A stretch of 64,000 nt of DNA from an uncultured Bacteroidales bacterium. GTDB lineage: Bacteria; Bacteroidota; Bacteroidia; Bacteroidales; F082. Both the position numbers and the translations under genes were made by a program. Every line of letters starts with the position of its first letter. Position 1 is the stretch's first letter. Positions 9,696-18,552 of the stretch are shown here, piece by piece. The DNA is taken from NCBI GenBank assembly GCA_947307415.1, contig CAMZJA010000001.1, positions 124,001-188,000 on the forward strand, in the 5' to 3' direction. Below the pieces are notes generated by a model. The model was not told the origin of the DNA, searched no databases, and saw only the letters and a list, made by a program, of their open reading frames with translations.

Positions 9696-10133
9696 AAGGG
9701 CATCCCAAACCAGACTTGGTTCATACCCTTTTTGCATGGCATATTGCGCCAGTTTCGCCTTCTTTTTATATGGATCGGACTCGTTGATTTTCTTGGCTTT
9801 CAAGACTTTTATCAATTCGTCTTTATAAATTTCAGGGTCGATTTCCGACAGGGCATTGCCGATAATCTCATCGCTGATGCCTTTCATTTTCAGCGACATT
9901 TTTATCTTGTTAACGCCCCATTTTTTCAGATGAATCTTGCTTCTCACGAAAGTGGAGGCATAACGCTCATCGTCGAGATAGCCTTCATCAACAAGAAGTT
10001 TCACAAATTTCTCCTTCTCAGAAGCAGGTATGTCGAAAGTGGCGAGCTTATTTCTCACCTCCTGCGTGCAGCGATCCTGATAGGCACAATAGCGCAACAC
10101 CTTTTTTAATATGACATCGTTCGACAATTCCAT
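9669..10133 (-). CDS. recX: RecX regulatory protein
   Basis: RecX binds and limits RecA filaments. The 154-aa length fits, with the three tandem RecX helical repeats visible (KVLRYCAYQDRCTQEVRNKL; FVKLLVDEGYLDDERYASTF; ISDEIIGNALSEI). The last residues, HFDRSEA and the stop, are read from an intergenic family C repeat, so the native C-terminus has been replaced or extended. A TAATTTTG -7 box at 10138-10145 lies only about 5 bases upstream of the ATG, which implies a very short or absent leader. It is followed by the acid phosphatase gene. Confidence 0.88.
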   Translation of the reverse strand: MELSNDVILKKVLRYCAYQDRCTQEVRNKLATFDIPASEKEKFVKLLVDEGYLDDERYASTFVRSKIHLKKWGVNKIKMSLKMKGISDEIIGNALSEIDPEIYKDELIKVLKAKKINESDPYKKKAKLAQYAMQKGYEPSLVWDALRHFDRSEA

Positions 10134-10137
10134 ACCA

Positions 10138-10195
10138 CAAAATTACATATTTTTCCGATTTTTCAGCCTTATTTCAAAAAATTTTTGTATCTTTG
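10138..10195. promoter_or_regulatory. divergent promoters for recX and the DUF218 gene
   Basis: Minus TAATTTTG at 10138-10145 (recX) and plus TATCTTTG at 10188-10195, nine bases before the ATG of the 10205 gene. Both genes would have very short leaders. Confidence 0.55.
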
Positions 10196-10204
10196 TAGTT
10201 TAAT

Positions 10205-10891
10205 ATGCTGAAAAAATTTTTAAATCGGTTTTTCGTGGTCTTGGGTGTCATCTTCTCCCTTTTCCTGATACTGGCGATTACGCCGGCGCCGTTTTATATG
10301 CACTATAATCTCGGTCAGGACCCGAATCAAGACACAGCACAAGTATTTGAACCACAACACGTTATAATGATGGGCGGAGCAGGAATGCCATCGGCTGGCA
10401 ACCTCATGCGACTGTATTACACCGCAGGCATCGCGAAGTTTTACGACTGTCCGGTAACCATTGTGCATCCATACGACTCCATCTGCCATGCCAAAATGGA
10501 TGAATTTCTTGAAAATCAAGGAGTTATGGGTGTGATAATTCACGATACCATTGGCACGAACACCCGCTCGCAAGTTTTGGGTTTGGCCGAAAATCATCCT
10601 GAATTGTTAGATACAAAAATCATGGTGGTGACCTCGCCGGAGCATCTGAGAAGGACAGTAAAATGCTTCAATAAGGCTGGTTTTCAAGAAGTTAGAGGTG
10701 TGGCCGCTTACGAAGGCACCGTCGATTTTGAATTGTCGTTGCAAAATCAGGTTTTGAAAGGCAAAGAAGCCATACCGAACATCGAAAACACCAAGCTGCG
10801 CTACACTTTTTGGAATTATCTAAAGCTTGAAACAGACGTTTACCGCGAGTATCTCGCACTCCTATATTATAAAATCAAAGGTTGGATTTAG
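10205..10891 (+). CDS. DUF218 / SanA-YdcF family membrane protein
   Basis: 228 aa with one N-terminal transmembrane segment (residues about 8-28, FFVVLGVIFSLFLILAI), then a DUF218-like domain. The segment VIMMGGAGMPSAGNLMRLYYTA resembles the glycine-rich first motif of the family, and MVVTSPEHLRRTVKCFNKAG the later conserved motif. Relatives such as SanA are linked to envelope barrier function, but the biochemical role is unknown. The last four bases overlap the convergent ygiQ-type gene. Confidence 0.75.
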   Translation: MLKKFLNRFFVVLGVIFSLFLILAITPAPFYMHYNLGQDPNQDTAQVFEPQHVIMMGGAGMPSAGNLMRLYYTAGIAKFYDCPVTIVHPYDSICHAKMDEFLENQGVMGVIIHDTIGTNTRSQVLGLAENHPELLDTKIMVVTSPEHLRRTVKCFNKAGFQEVRGVAAYEGTVDFELSLQNQVLKGKEAIPNIENTKLRYTFWNYLKLETDVYREYLALLYYKIKGWI

Positions 10892-12702
10892 AAATTGCCA
10901 TAGAGGCGTTTGATCCAGTCGGCCTTCCCCATTTTTCTGAGCGTTTGTTTCACCCACTGGCGGTTTTCGGGCTTGTACCAGAAGAAAAACCGTTGTTGCG
11001 CCAGCTTTTCCTCTTTATTTTTTGCCACAAAAACAGGTTTCAAAGTATATGGGTCGTAGCCAGAATAATAGATTTCGGTAGCGAGCGTCATCGGCGTCGG
11101 GGTAAAGTCCTGAACCTGCTCGAGATGATAGCCTAACTCCTTGGTTTTCACTGCAAGTTCGGCCATATCCATCAAGGTGCACGCCGGATGACTCGATATA
11201 AAATAAGGTATCAGCTGCTGGTTGAGATGATATTTGTCGTTCACCTGATCAAAACGTTTTTTCAGCTTCTGGAACAGCGAAAATGGAGGTTTGCGCATGA
11301 GTTTCAACACGTTATCACCCACCTGCTCGGGCGCCACCTTCAGACGGCCGCTCACATGCCGGCGCATCAGCTGTTCAAAATATTCATCGTAGCCTAGCTT
11401 TCCGTCTGGGTCGTCATTGGTGAGGAACAGATCATAACGGATGCCAGAGCCGATTGTCACCTTTTTAATATTAGGGTTCTTGTCGACCTCCTTGTAAAGT
11501 TCGATGAGCGGATGATGGTCGGTGTTGAGATTCTTGCATATGCTAGGCTGGATGCAAGTCGGGCGGGCGCATTTCTCGCATAAAGATTCGTCTTTGCCAC
11601 GCATGCGGTACATGTTTGCCGACGGACCGCCCAAATCGCTGATATAGCCTTTAAAATCAGGCATTTGCGTCACTTGCTCAACCTCACGGAGAATTGATTC
11701 TTTACTTCTCGATGCCACAAATTTTCCTTGATGAGCCGAGATGGTGCAGAATGCGCAGCCGCCAAAGCATCCGCGATGTATGTTCACCGAGTGGCGGATC
11801 ATCTCGTAAGCCGGAATGGGACCTCGTTTGGCGTATTTCGGATGCGGCATGCGGGTATATGGCAAATCGAAGGCGGCGTCGATTTGCGCTGTGGTGTAGG
11901 TAGGATAAGGCGGATTGATGTAAAGTGTCTGATTACCAACATCTTGCATCAATCGGGCAGCGTGTTTTTTGTTTGACTCCTCCTCTATATGCTTGAAGTT
12001 GGAGGCGTAGAGGCGTTTGTCTTTCAGGCAAACCTCATGCGAAACGAGTTTTATGTCTTGCCATTGTGACTCAACAGGTTGTGATTTCTTTTTCAAGAAA
12101 AACGTCTGCGGAATATCCGTTATCTCATCGATTTTCTTGCCTGCTTCGAGGGCTTTCGCTATCTCGACGTTGGCAATCTCGCCCATGCCGTAAACGCCCA
12201 TATCAGCTTGAGAATCAACGAGAATCGTCGGCTTGAGTGTGTCAGACCAATAGTCGTAATGCGTCACACGGCGCAGCGATGCCTCGATGCCGCCTAGTAC
12301 TACTGGCACGTCGGGATATAGCTGCTTGAGGATTTTTGAATACACGGTGGCCGCATAATCTGGGCGGAAGCCAGCCTCGCCGCCAGGTGTGTAGGCGTCG
12401 TTTGAACGCAGACGTTTGTTGGCGGTGTAGTGGTTCACCATAGAGTCCATGCTGCCTGAAGAGACGCCGAAAAACAGTCGTGGTTTGCCGAATTTGCGGA
12501 AGTCGCGAAGGTCGTCGCGCCAGTTGGGTTGCGGTATGATGCCCACCTTGTAGCCCTCGCGCTCCAGGGTGCGACCTATGACTGCCATTCCGAACGAGGG
12601 ATGGTCGACGTAAGCGTCGCCAGTGACAAGCACGATGTCGAGCTCATCCCATCCGCGCAGGTCGGATTCTTTCTTCGTTATCGGCAACCACTTTAATTCC
12701 AT
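10888..12702 (-). CDS. YgiQ family radical SAM protein (UPF0313)
   Basis: 604 aa. The radical-SAM cluster motif CFGGCAFC lies near residue 318 (HRGCFGGCAFCTISAHQGKF), preceded by an N-terminal B12-binding-like region and followed by the family's extra Cys cluster (CEKCARPTC). The C-terminal extension with HPACTLMDMAELA is normal. The function is unknown; the reaction is presumably radical chemistry on a small molecule or RNA. It is the last gene of a run after the M20 peptidase and the nucleosidase; a family C repeat separates it from the latter. Confidence 0.88.
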   Translation of the reverse strand: MELKWLPITKKESDLRGWDELDIVLVTGDAYVDHPSFGMAVIGRTLEREGYKVGIIPQPNWRDDLRDFRKFGKPRLFFGVSSGSMDSMVNHYTANKRLRSNDAYTPGGEAGFRPDYAATVYSKILKQLYPDVPVVLGGIEASLRRVTHYDYWSDTLKPTILVDSQADMGVYGMGEIANVEIAKALEAGKKIDEITDIPQTFFLKKKSQPVESQWQDIKLVSHEVCLKDKRLYASNFKHIEEESNKKHAARLMQDVGNQTLYINPPYPTYTTAQIDAAFDLPYTRMPHPKYAKRGPIPAYEMIRHSVNIHRGCFGGCAFCTISAHQGKFVASRSKESILREVEQVTQMPDFKGYISDLGGPSANMYRMRGKDESLCEKCARPTCIQPSICKNLNTDHHPLIELYKEVDKNPNIKKVTIGSGIRYDLFLTNDDPDGKLGYDEYFEQLMRRHVSGRLKVAPEQVGDNVLKLMRKPPFSLFQKLKKRFDQVNDKYHLNQQLIPYFISSHPACTLMDMAELAVKTKELGYHLEQVQDFTPTPMTLATEIYYSGYDPYTLKPVFVAKNKEEKLAQQRFFFWYKPENRQWVKQTLRKMGKADWIKRLYGNF

Positions 12703-12710
12703 ATCACTCT

Positions 12711-12735
12711 GTCATTCCGAGCGCAGCGAGGAATC
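12711..12735. repeat. short family C-type repeat
   Basis: GTCATTCCGAGCGCAGCGAG followed by GAATC, between the ygiQ-type gene and the nucleosidase. The same unit, reversed, is found in frame at 14271-14301. Confidence 0.85.
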
Positions 12736-12738
12736 TCG

Positions 12739-13317
12739 TTATCTTTTAACGTTATTATCAAAAAAATGTTTCAATCCCGCTCTTGCGTCAGCGAGCTTGG
12801 CAAACCATTCCTCACTTGAATTCTGTCCAACCACGTCGGTGACGTATTTCACCGCGAAGAACGGGACTCCCATCTCACGGCAAACGTCAGCCTCGGCAAA
12901 CGACTCCATATCGATGACATCGCCTTCGATATCGTTGCCTTGGGTGATGAAGCTGTCGCCGGTATTACATGTGCCATACATTAAATCACGCCCCGTAAAG
13001 ATGCGATTAATCGCGTCATTACCGAATTCGATTTCAGAGACGACGCCATCGAGGGTAACCTTACGTAAGTCTCTGTCGATGAAATGGTTACAAACAAAAA
13101 TATCACCAACTTTATGATTCAAAGTACCGGCAGATCCGATGTTGATAACCATGTCGGGATGATATTCGCAGATGGCGCGCATGGTTTTCTTGGCAGCATT
13201 CACCTTGCCCATACCTGTTTCAACGTAAATCACTTCCGCATTTGGGATGTTAACCTCAATTTTTTCCTGAGGGATAGCGTAAACTATTAAAATTTTCATG
13301 ATTAAAAGTAAATTCAT
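12739..13317 (-). CDS. nucleosidase of the MTA/SAH nucleosidase type
   Basis: 192 aa, shorter than typical MTAN (about 230). The phosphorylase/nucleosidase fold is shown by VINIGSAGTLN (about residue 58), the purine and ribose motif DGVVSEIE...GDSFITQ, and VIDMESFAEADVC with the catalytic Glu. It probably cleaves methylthioadenosine, S-adenosylhomocysteine or a related nucleoside. ATG 13317 overlaps the M20 stop (ATGA), which supports that start; MKILIVYAI at 13299 is an alternative. It belongs to the M20-nucleosidase-ygiQ operon. Confidence 0.82.
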   Translation of the reverse strand: MNLLLIMKILIVYAIPQEKIEVNIPNAEVIYVETGMGKVNAAKKTMRAICEYHPDMVINIGSAGTLNHKVGDIFVCNHFIDRDLRKVTLDGVVSEIEFGNDAINRIFTGRDLMYGTCNTGDSFITQGNDIEGDVIDMESFAEADVCREMGVPFFAVKYVTDVVGQNSSEEWFAKLADARAGLKHFFDNNVKR

Positions 13318-14501
13318 AGTAAATTTATTGTTAAAAATATCATCGTTTCCATTCCAATTTTCATCGAATTCTCGTCGATATCAAAATTCGCGGTATGCTG
13401 TTTAGAATCAATGCCTTTCGAATGATTGGAAGTTCCCAAACGATAGAAACATGCCGGAATTTTTTGTGAATACCAAGCGAAGTCCTCGGCGGTCATAAGC
13501 TGAGGCAAGTCTTTCACCCTCGATTCACCCAAGATTTCCTTGGCAAAACCAATGCATTTTTCTGTCAGACTGACATCATTTTTCAACGAAGGATAGCCTG
13601 TTTCGATGAAGACCTCGGCCTCGCAGCCGTATTCCGATGCGACCTCTTTTGCGACTTTTAAAATATTGTCTTTCAGCGATTTACGCTTTTCTTCATCGAA
13701 GGTGCGCATGGTACCTTTCAGATTCACCTCGGACGGGATGACGTTGTAGGTGCCGTCGGCATGGAAACCGCCGAACGCCAACAAAACGTCGCCGTTTTCA
13801 GGATACAATTCCGACAATTTCGTGACGATTTGCGCTGCTGCCAGAACCGCATTTTCGCGTTCGGCGGGTTTCGCGGCGTGACCTCCTCTGCCCTTCACGG
13901 TGACGTTGACCTCGTCGGACGACGCCATGTAGGCTCCGGCATGGAATCCAACCTCGCCGCAAGGCAAATCAGGGTAAACATGCTGTCCGATGATCAAATC
14001 GACATCGTCGAGGACACCTTCTTTTATCATAAGAGAGGCGCCGCCAGGAAGTTTTTCCTCTCCAGGCTGGAAAATCAGCTTTATAGTGCCGGAAAATTTA
14101 TCTTTTAAATCGTTGAGTATGAATGCAGTACCGATAAGCATCGCCGTGTGAGCGTCGTGACCGCAGGCATGCATCACGCCGTCGTTGACCGAGCGGTAAG
14201 GCAAATCAGTTTGCTCCTGGATCGGGAGAGCGTCGAGGTCGGCTCTTAACGCTATCGTTAATGAGGACGAGGTTCCTCGCGCCTGCGGCGCTCGGAATGA
14301 CAGGCCTTTTATAGTGGCAACGACTCCTGTTCCAGCTATATCTGATTGAAAATCAATATTTTTTGAAGCAAGACAACGTTTAACGAGTTCGGCGGTGTCT
14401 TTCTCGCGGAAACTCAGCTCGGGATGCTGATGAAGCTGTCGGCGGATGGCCACCACCTCATCGAAATACGCGTCGCACTTGGATTTTATCAGTTGCTTCA
14501 T
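13314..14501 (-). CDS. M20 family amidohydrolase / peptidase
   Basis: A metal-dependent amidohydrolase of the hippurate or N-acyl-amino-acid hydrolase type (395 aa). Metal-ligand regions are MHACGHDAHTAML (about residue 120), FQPGEEKLPGGA and the C-terminal MTAEDFAWY. The start is set at ATG 14501 (MKQLIKSKC), because the upstream in-frame TTG at 14522 lies inside the -7 box TATCTTTG (14520-14527). Between VATIKG and IALRADLDALP sits an extra stretch of about 15 residues (FRAPQARGTSSS) encoded by a family C repeat. First gene of the operon with the nucleosidase and ygiQ. Confidence 0.88.
   Translation of the reverse strand: MKQLIKSKCDAYFDEVVAIRRQLHQHPELSFREKDTAELVKRCLASKNIDFQSDIAGTGVVATIKGLSFRAPQARGTSSSLTIALRADLDALPIQEQTDLPYRSVNDGVMHACGHDAHTAMLIGTAFILNDLKDKFSGTIKLIFQPGEEKLPGGASLMIKEGVLDDVDLIIGQHVYPDLPCGEVGFHAGAYMASSDEVNVTVKGRGGHAAKPAERENAVLAAAQIVTKLSELYPENGDVLLAFGGFHADGTYNVIPSEVNLKGTMRTFDEEKRKSLKDNILKVAKEVASEYGCEAEVFIETGYPSLKNDVSLTEKCIGFAKEILGESRVKDLPQLMTAEDFAWYSQKIPACFYRLGTSNHSKGIDSKQHTANFDIDENSMKIGMETMIFLTINLL
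14271..14301. repeat. family C-type repeat in frame inside the M20 gene
   Basis: Reverse orientation of the 12711 unit: CTCGGAATGAC at the right end, GGTTCCTCGC at the left, with GCGCCTGCGGCGC between. It adds residues to a loop of the peptidase without a frameshift. Confidence 0.85.
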
Positions 14502-14519
14502 TATTAATTTTATTTTTTG

Positions 14520-14548
14520 CAAAGATATAAAAAAAAATAGTACCTTTG
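14520..14548. promoter_or_regulatory. divergent promoters for the M20 operon and the carboxyltransferase
   Basis: Minus TATCTTTG at 14520-14527 and plus TACCTTTG at 14541-14548. Each lies over a possible TTG start of its gene and so rules that start out. Confidence 0.7.
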
Positions 14549-14599
14549 CGCTCCAATTGTAAGAGTCGGAAATTTTTTAAAAAATTAAAGAAAACGAAC

Positions 14600-16366
14600 A
14601 TGAAAAAGGAAGTTAAATTTAGTCTCGTTTACCGTGACATGTGGCAAAGCTCAGGCAAATATGTGCCTCGCAAGGACCAGCTGGAGAAGATTGCGCCGCT
14701 CATCATCGACATGAAGTGTTTCGACCGTGTCGAGACCAACGGTGGTGCCGCAGAGCAGGTGAATCTGCTTTATGGCGAGAATCCTAACCCTTCAGTTCGC
14801 GCATTCACGGCGGCTCTGCATAAGGGCGGAATCGAGTGCCATATGCTCGACCGTGCTCTTAACGCATTGAGAATGAATCCTGTTCCAGCCGACGTTCGTC
14901 AGCTGATGTATAAAGTCAAGAAAGCACAAGGCGTAGATATCACTCGTATTTTCTGCGGCTTGAACGACGTGCGCAACATCATCCCGTCGATTCAATGGGC
15001 CAACGAAGCCGGCATGATTTCGCAGGCTGCCATGAGTATCACCTACTCGCAGGTGCACACCGCTGAATATTATATCGAGATGGCTGAAAAGCTCATCGAA
15101 GCCGGCGCTAAGGAGATTGCTTTGAAAGACATGGCCGGCGTAGGCCGTCCTGTGACATTGGGCAAGATAGTCAACCATATCAAGACTCAGCATCCTGACA
15201 TCAAGGTGCAATACCACGGACATACAACCCCGGGTCTCTCGATGGCATCAGTCCTCGAGGTGTGCAAGGCGGGTTGCGACTACATCGACGTGGCAATGGA
15301 GCCGCTCTCATGGGGCACCGTTCATCCTGACGTTATCAGCGTGCAGGCGATGTTGAAAGACGCAGGATTCCTTGTGAAAGACATCGACATGAAGACTTAC
15401 ATGGCCGCGCGCAGCATGACGCAGAGCTTCATCGACGACTTCCTCGGCTACTGGATCGACCCGCGTAACCGTTACATCAACTCATTGCTGTTGGGTTGCG
15501 GTCTGCCAGGCGGCATGATGGGCTCATTGATGGCCGACCTCAAGCCGGTGCACGCAGCTATCAACATGAACCGCAAGAATCAAGGCCTTCCGGAGCTTTC
15601 AGAAGACGAGATGCTCGTCGAGTTGTTCCAGGAAGTGCAAGATATCTGGCCTAAACTCGGCAACCCGCCACTGGTGACGCCATTCAGCCAGTACACCAAG
15701 AACATCGCTTTGATGAACCTCTTTGCAATGAGCAAGGGCGAGCCACGTTATGAGACATCCATCGACCCGGCGGCTTGGGACATGATTCTCGGAAAAGCAG
15801 GAAAGCTCCCGGGCACATTGGCACCTGAGATCGTTGAACTCGCCAAGAAGAAAGGCTTCGAGTTCTTCACCGGCAACCCGCAGGACAACTACCCTGACGC
15901 ACTGCCTCATTTCATCGAAGAGATGGAGAAAAACGGCTGGGATCGCGGTCAGGACGACGAAGAGCTGTTCGAGTTTGCAATGCACGAGAAACAGTATCGT
16001 GAGTACAAGTCGGGCGAGGCAAAACGCCGTTTCAACCAGGAATTAGATGCTAAGATGAAGGCCAAAGCCGAGCAGAGCGGCATCACCGTGAACCTCGACG
16101 ACCTGCGCAAGATGCGTCACCCGAACGCCGAAGCCATCACCTCACCGGTGAGCGGCCGCATCATCTGGGAGCTCGACGCTTACGAGAAGTCGATACCACC
16201 TGCGACAGGCACCAAATACAACGAAGGCGACACCTTCTGCTATGTGCAGACGCCTTACGCGCCTGAAGAAGTCAAGACCAACTGGAGCGGCAAGCTCGTC
16301 GAGGTGGTCGCCGAGCAAGGCAAGGTTGTCAAGAAAGGTGATATTTTGGCGTTTATCGAAAAATAA
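14600..16366 (+). CDS. carboxyltransferase subunit (pyruvate carboxylase B / oxaloacetate decarboxylase alpha type)
   Basis: 588 aa. The N-terminal carboxyltransferase TIM barrel is shown by YRDMWQSSGKY (metal-binding Asp), KEIALKDMAGVGRP (the lysine normally carbamylated) and YHGHTTPGL (metal-binding His pair). A linker and a C-terminal biotinyl-like domain follow (SPVSGRIIW to ILAFIEK, about residues 515-588). In that domain the usual EAMKM attachment site is replaced by VQTPYAPEEV, so I see no biotin lysine. The ATG at 14600 is chosen because upstream TTG 14546 lies in the promoter. It probably works in pyruvate/oxaloacetate carboxyl transfer, perhaps with a separate carrier. Confidence 0.82.
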   Translation: MKKEVKFSLVYRDMWQSSGKYVPRKDQLEKIAPLIIDMKCFDRVETNGGAAEQVNLLYGENPNPSVRAFTAALHKGGIECHMLDRALNALRMNPVPADVRQLMYKVKKAQGVDITRIFCGLNDVRNIIPSIQWANEAGMISQAAMSITYSQVHTAEYYIEMAEKLIEAGAKEIALKDMAGVGRPVTLGKIVNHIKTQHPDIKVQYHGHTTPGLSMASVLEVCKAGCDYIDVAMEPLSWGTVHPDVISVQAMLKDAGFLVKDIDMKTYMAARSMTQSFIDDFLGYWIDPRNRYINSLLLGCGLPGGMMGSLMADLKPVHAAINMNRKNQGLPELSEDEMLVELFQEVQDIWPKLGNPPLVTPFSQYTKNIALMNLFAMSKGEPRYETSIDPAAWDMILGKAGKLPGTLAPEIVELAKKKGFEFFTGNPQDNYPDALPHFIEEMEKNGWDRGQDDEELFEFAMHEKQYREYKSGEAKRRFNQELDAKMKAKAEQSGITVNLDDLRKMRHPNAEAITSPVSGRIIWELDAYEKSIPPATGTKYNEGDTFCYVQTPYAPEEVKTNWSGKLVEVVAEQGKVVKKGDILAFIEK

Positions 16367-16371
16367 TCGAA

Positions 16372-16408
16372 AAAAGGGCGAAAAAAACAATCGCCCTTTT
16401 ATTTTTTT
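16372..16408 (+). terminator. intrinsic terminator after the carboxyltransferase
   Basis: Stem AAAAGGGCGA / TCGCCCTTTT with a 9-base loop, followed by an A/T-rich run of T. Confidence 0.85.
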
Positions 16409-16410
16409 TA

Positions 16411-16418
16411 TATATTTG
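16411..16418 (+). promoter_or_regulatory. promoter -7 box TATATTTG
   Basis: 28 bases before the ATG of the Omp28-like gene and directly after the preceding terminator. Confidence 0.6.
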
Positions 16419-16445
16419 CAGTTTAAACATTTAAAATTTTAGCAT

Positions 16446-18470
16446 ATGAAAAAAACTTTACTATTCATTGCAGCAATATTGATGTCAGTATCAGTATTCG
16501 CACAGACAAGATCCACCTTTATCAGTGAGCATTTCGACGGCACATCGGCACCGGCCGGATGGAGTGTCATGGGATCAGGCACCAGCAACTGGGGCATTTC
16601 AGCCACACAGAACGCAGGCGGCGAAGCCAACGAGCTCGTCCTCGTATGGAGCCCACAATTCAACGGAACATCACGTATGGTGATGCCAGCCGTTGACCTT
16701 ACAGGCGTTTCAAGTGTCGTGGTGAGCTTCAAGCACGCTCTCGACAACTACTCAGGCAGCCACACCCTCGGTATCGCCACATCATCAGACGGTGGCACCA
16801 CTTGGAATGAAGGCTGGTCACAGAGCTACGGTTCAAGCAGCTCATGGGCTGTCACACAGAACATCTCAACAGCCGACATGGGCAACAGCAACGTACAGTT
16901 CTGCCTCTACTACACAGGCAACAGCTACAACATCAACAACTGGTATTTCGACGACATCGAGATCTTCTCAATGGAGAACCTCGACCTTGCTCTGAACAGC
17001 ATCAACATGAACAGCACCATGGGTGCCGGCAACGCTGAAATCGCTTTCACAGTTCAGAATAAAGGTGTTGAGACAATCAACCAGTTCAAGATGGGTTATC
17101 AGATCAATGGAGAAGAGCCTGTTGAAGAAGTATTTGATGTAACATTGGCATCATTGGCAACCCAGCAGTTCACATTCACAACTCCGGCAAGCTTCATTCC
17201 TGGTTCATACAACCTCGCAGTAAGCATTATGGAAGTGAATGGAGGTTACGACAATGACACTTCAAACGACTATCTTGAAAAGACAATCAACGTGGCTCTC
17301 GGCGAGACAAACAGAAAGGTCATGATTGAGCACTTCTCAAGCTCGACATGCGGTCCGTGCGTAAGTGTGAACACCACCATGGGCAACCTTACCAATGCCA
17401 ATCCGGGCAAGTTCACCTACACCAAATATCAGATGAACTGGCCAGGCAACGGCGACCCATACTACACAGAGGAAGGCGGTGTGAGAAGACAGTTTTATGG
17501 CGTGAACGCTGTTCCTAATGTATGCCTCGAAGGAACAAATTTGGGCGCCACATCAGTGACACAAGCTCAATTGGATAACGCCTACAACACACCTTCATTC
17601 GCAGATGTAAGAGGCTCATTCAATGTAGACGGCAGCAACATCACCGTTAAAGTCGATTTCATGTCATATTATGATATGACTATTGAAAAAGCCTTCGTGA
17701 CTGTCAATGAGAAAGAGACACACAACAACGTCGGAGGCAACGGTGAGACCTCATTCCACCATGTCTTCATGAAATTCTTGACCTCACCTTCAGGCGACGC
17801 TCTTAATATCCCGGCAGGCGAATGCCAGCATTTCGAATGGACACAGAACATGTCATCAACACACGTTGAGGAGATGAGCGACCTTGAGGTCTCGGCTTGG
17901 ATCCAGAACATTTCCACACATGAGGTTATCAACAGCCACTTCATGTATGAATACACCGACATTCACCCATATCCTGTCCAGAACTTAGCAATTGAAGAAG
18001 GCGAAGGCGTACTCAACCTGACATGGGATGCTCCGCAAGGCGGCAACGCTCAGGCTTACAACCTCTATCTCAACGGTGAGCTCCTTGGAGAGAATCTTAC
18101 AGCGACATCATACAACTACAACTGCGGTTATGGTTTCTATGTCTTCGCTGTCGAGGCACTCTATGCAAACGACATGACATCAGTGAAGATTGCCAAGGGT
18201 TATAATTACATCGACCACACCACAGTCGCTGAAAATCAGGAGAATGCATACAACATCTATCCTAACCCGACCAACGGCAACATCACCGTTTACGGCGAAG
18301 GCATCAACATGGTTGAGATTTACAACCTCTGCGGCCAGAAAGTGATGGCTGTCGAGGCGAACTCAAGCAACGTGAACGTCAACATGAGCACACTCACAAC
18401 AGGTGTTTACATGGTGAGAATCGTTGATGTTAACGGTAACGCTACAGTAAACAAAGTGGTTAAAAGATAA
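16446..18470 (+). CDS. T9SS-exported Omp28-related surface protein
   Basis: 674 aa. Signal peptide (residues 1-20, cleavage after SVFAQ). Residues about 25-175 look like a cleaved-adhesin / choice-of-anchor J domain (EHFDGTSAPAGWSVMGSG; NWYFDDIEIF). The Omp28-related thioredoxin-like region starts near 290 (MIEHFSSSTCGPCVSVN), with a CGPC pair as in a redox site. A fibronectin-like segment follows near 500, and the last 75 residues form a type A T9SS sorting domain (NIYPNPTNGNITVYG to the end). It is probably cell-surface anchored after sorting-domain cleavage. Substrate or ligand unknown. It converges on the threonine-synthase-family gene. Confidence 0.88.
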   Translation: MKKTLLFIAAILMSVSVFAQTRSTFISEHFDGTSAPAGWSVMGSGTSNWGISATQNAGGEANELVLVWSPQFNGTSRMVMPAVDLTGVSSVVVSFKHALDNYSGSHTLGIATSSDGGTTWNEGWSQSYGSSSSWAVTQNISTADMGNSNVQFCLYYTGNSYNINNWYFDDIEIFSMENLDLALNSINMNSTMGAGNAEIAFTVQNKGVETINQFKMGYQINGEEPVEEVFDVTLASLATQQFTFTTPASFIPGSYNLAVSIMEVNGGYDNDTSNDYLEKTINVALGETNRKVMIEHFSSSTCGPCVSVNTTMGNLTNANPGKFTYTKYQMNWPGNGDPYYTEEGGVRRQFYGVNAVPNVCLEGTNLGATSVTQAQLDNAYNTPSFADVRGSFNVDGSNITVKVDFMSYYDMTIEKAFVTVNEKETHNNVGGNGETSFHHVFMKFLTSPSGDALNIPAGECQHFEWTQNMSSTHVEEMSDLEVSAWIQNISTHEVINSHFMYEYTDIHPYPVQNLAIEEGEGVLNLTWDAPQGGNAQAYNLYLNGELLGENLTATSYNYNCGYGFYVFAVEALYANDMTSVKIAKGYNYIDHTTVAENQENAYNIYPNPTNGNITVYGEGINMVEIYNLCGQKVMAVEANSSNVNVNMSTLTTGVYMVRIVDVNGNATVNKVVKR

Positions 18471-18492
18471 AGGAGAAAAGTTAAAAGAAAAG

Positions 18493-18526
18493 AGAGCGCA
18501 AAGTGGCATTGGTCGCTTCGCGCTCT
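18493..18526. terminator. bidirectional terminator between convergent genes
   Basis: AGAGCGC at 18493-18499 pairs with GCGCTCT at 18520-18526, with flanking A and T runs. Confidence 0.6.
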
Positions 18527-18552
18527 TTTAACTTTGCTCTCTTAACTTTTAA

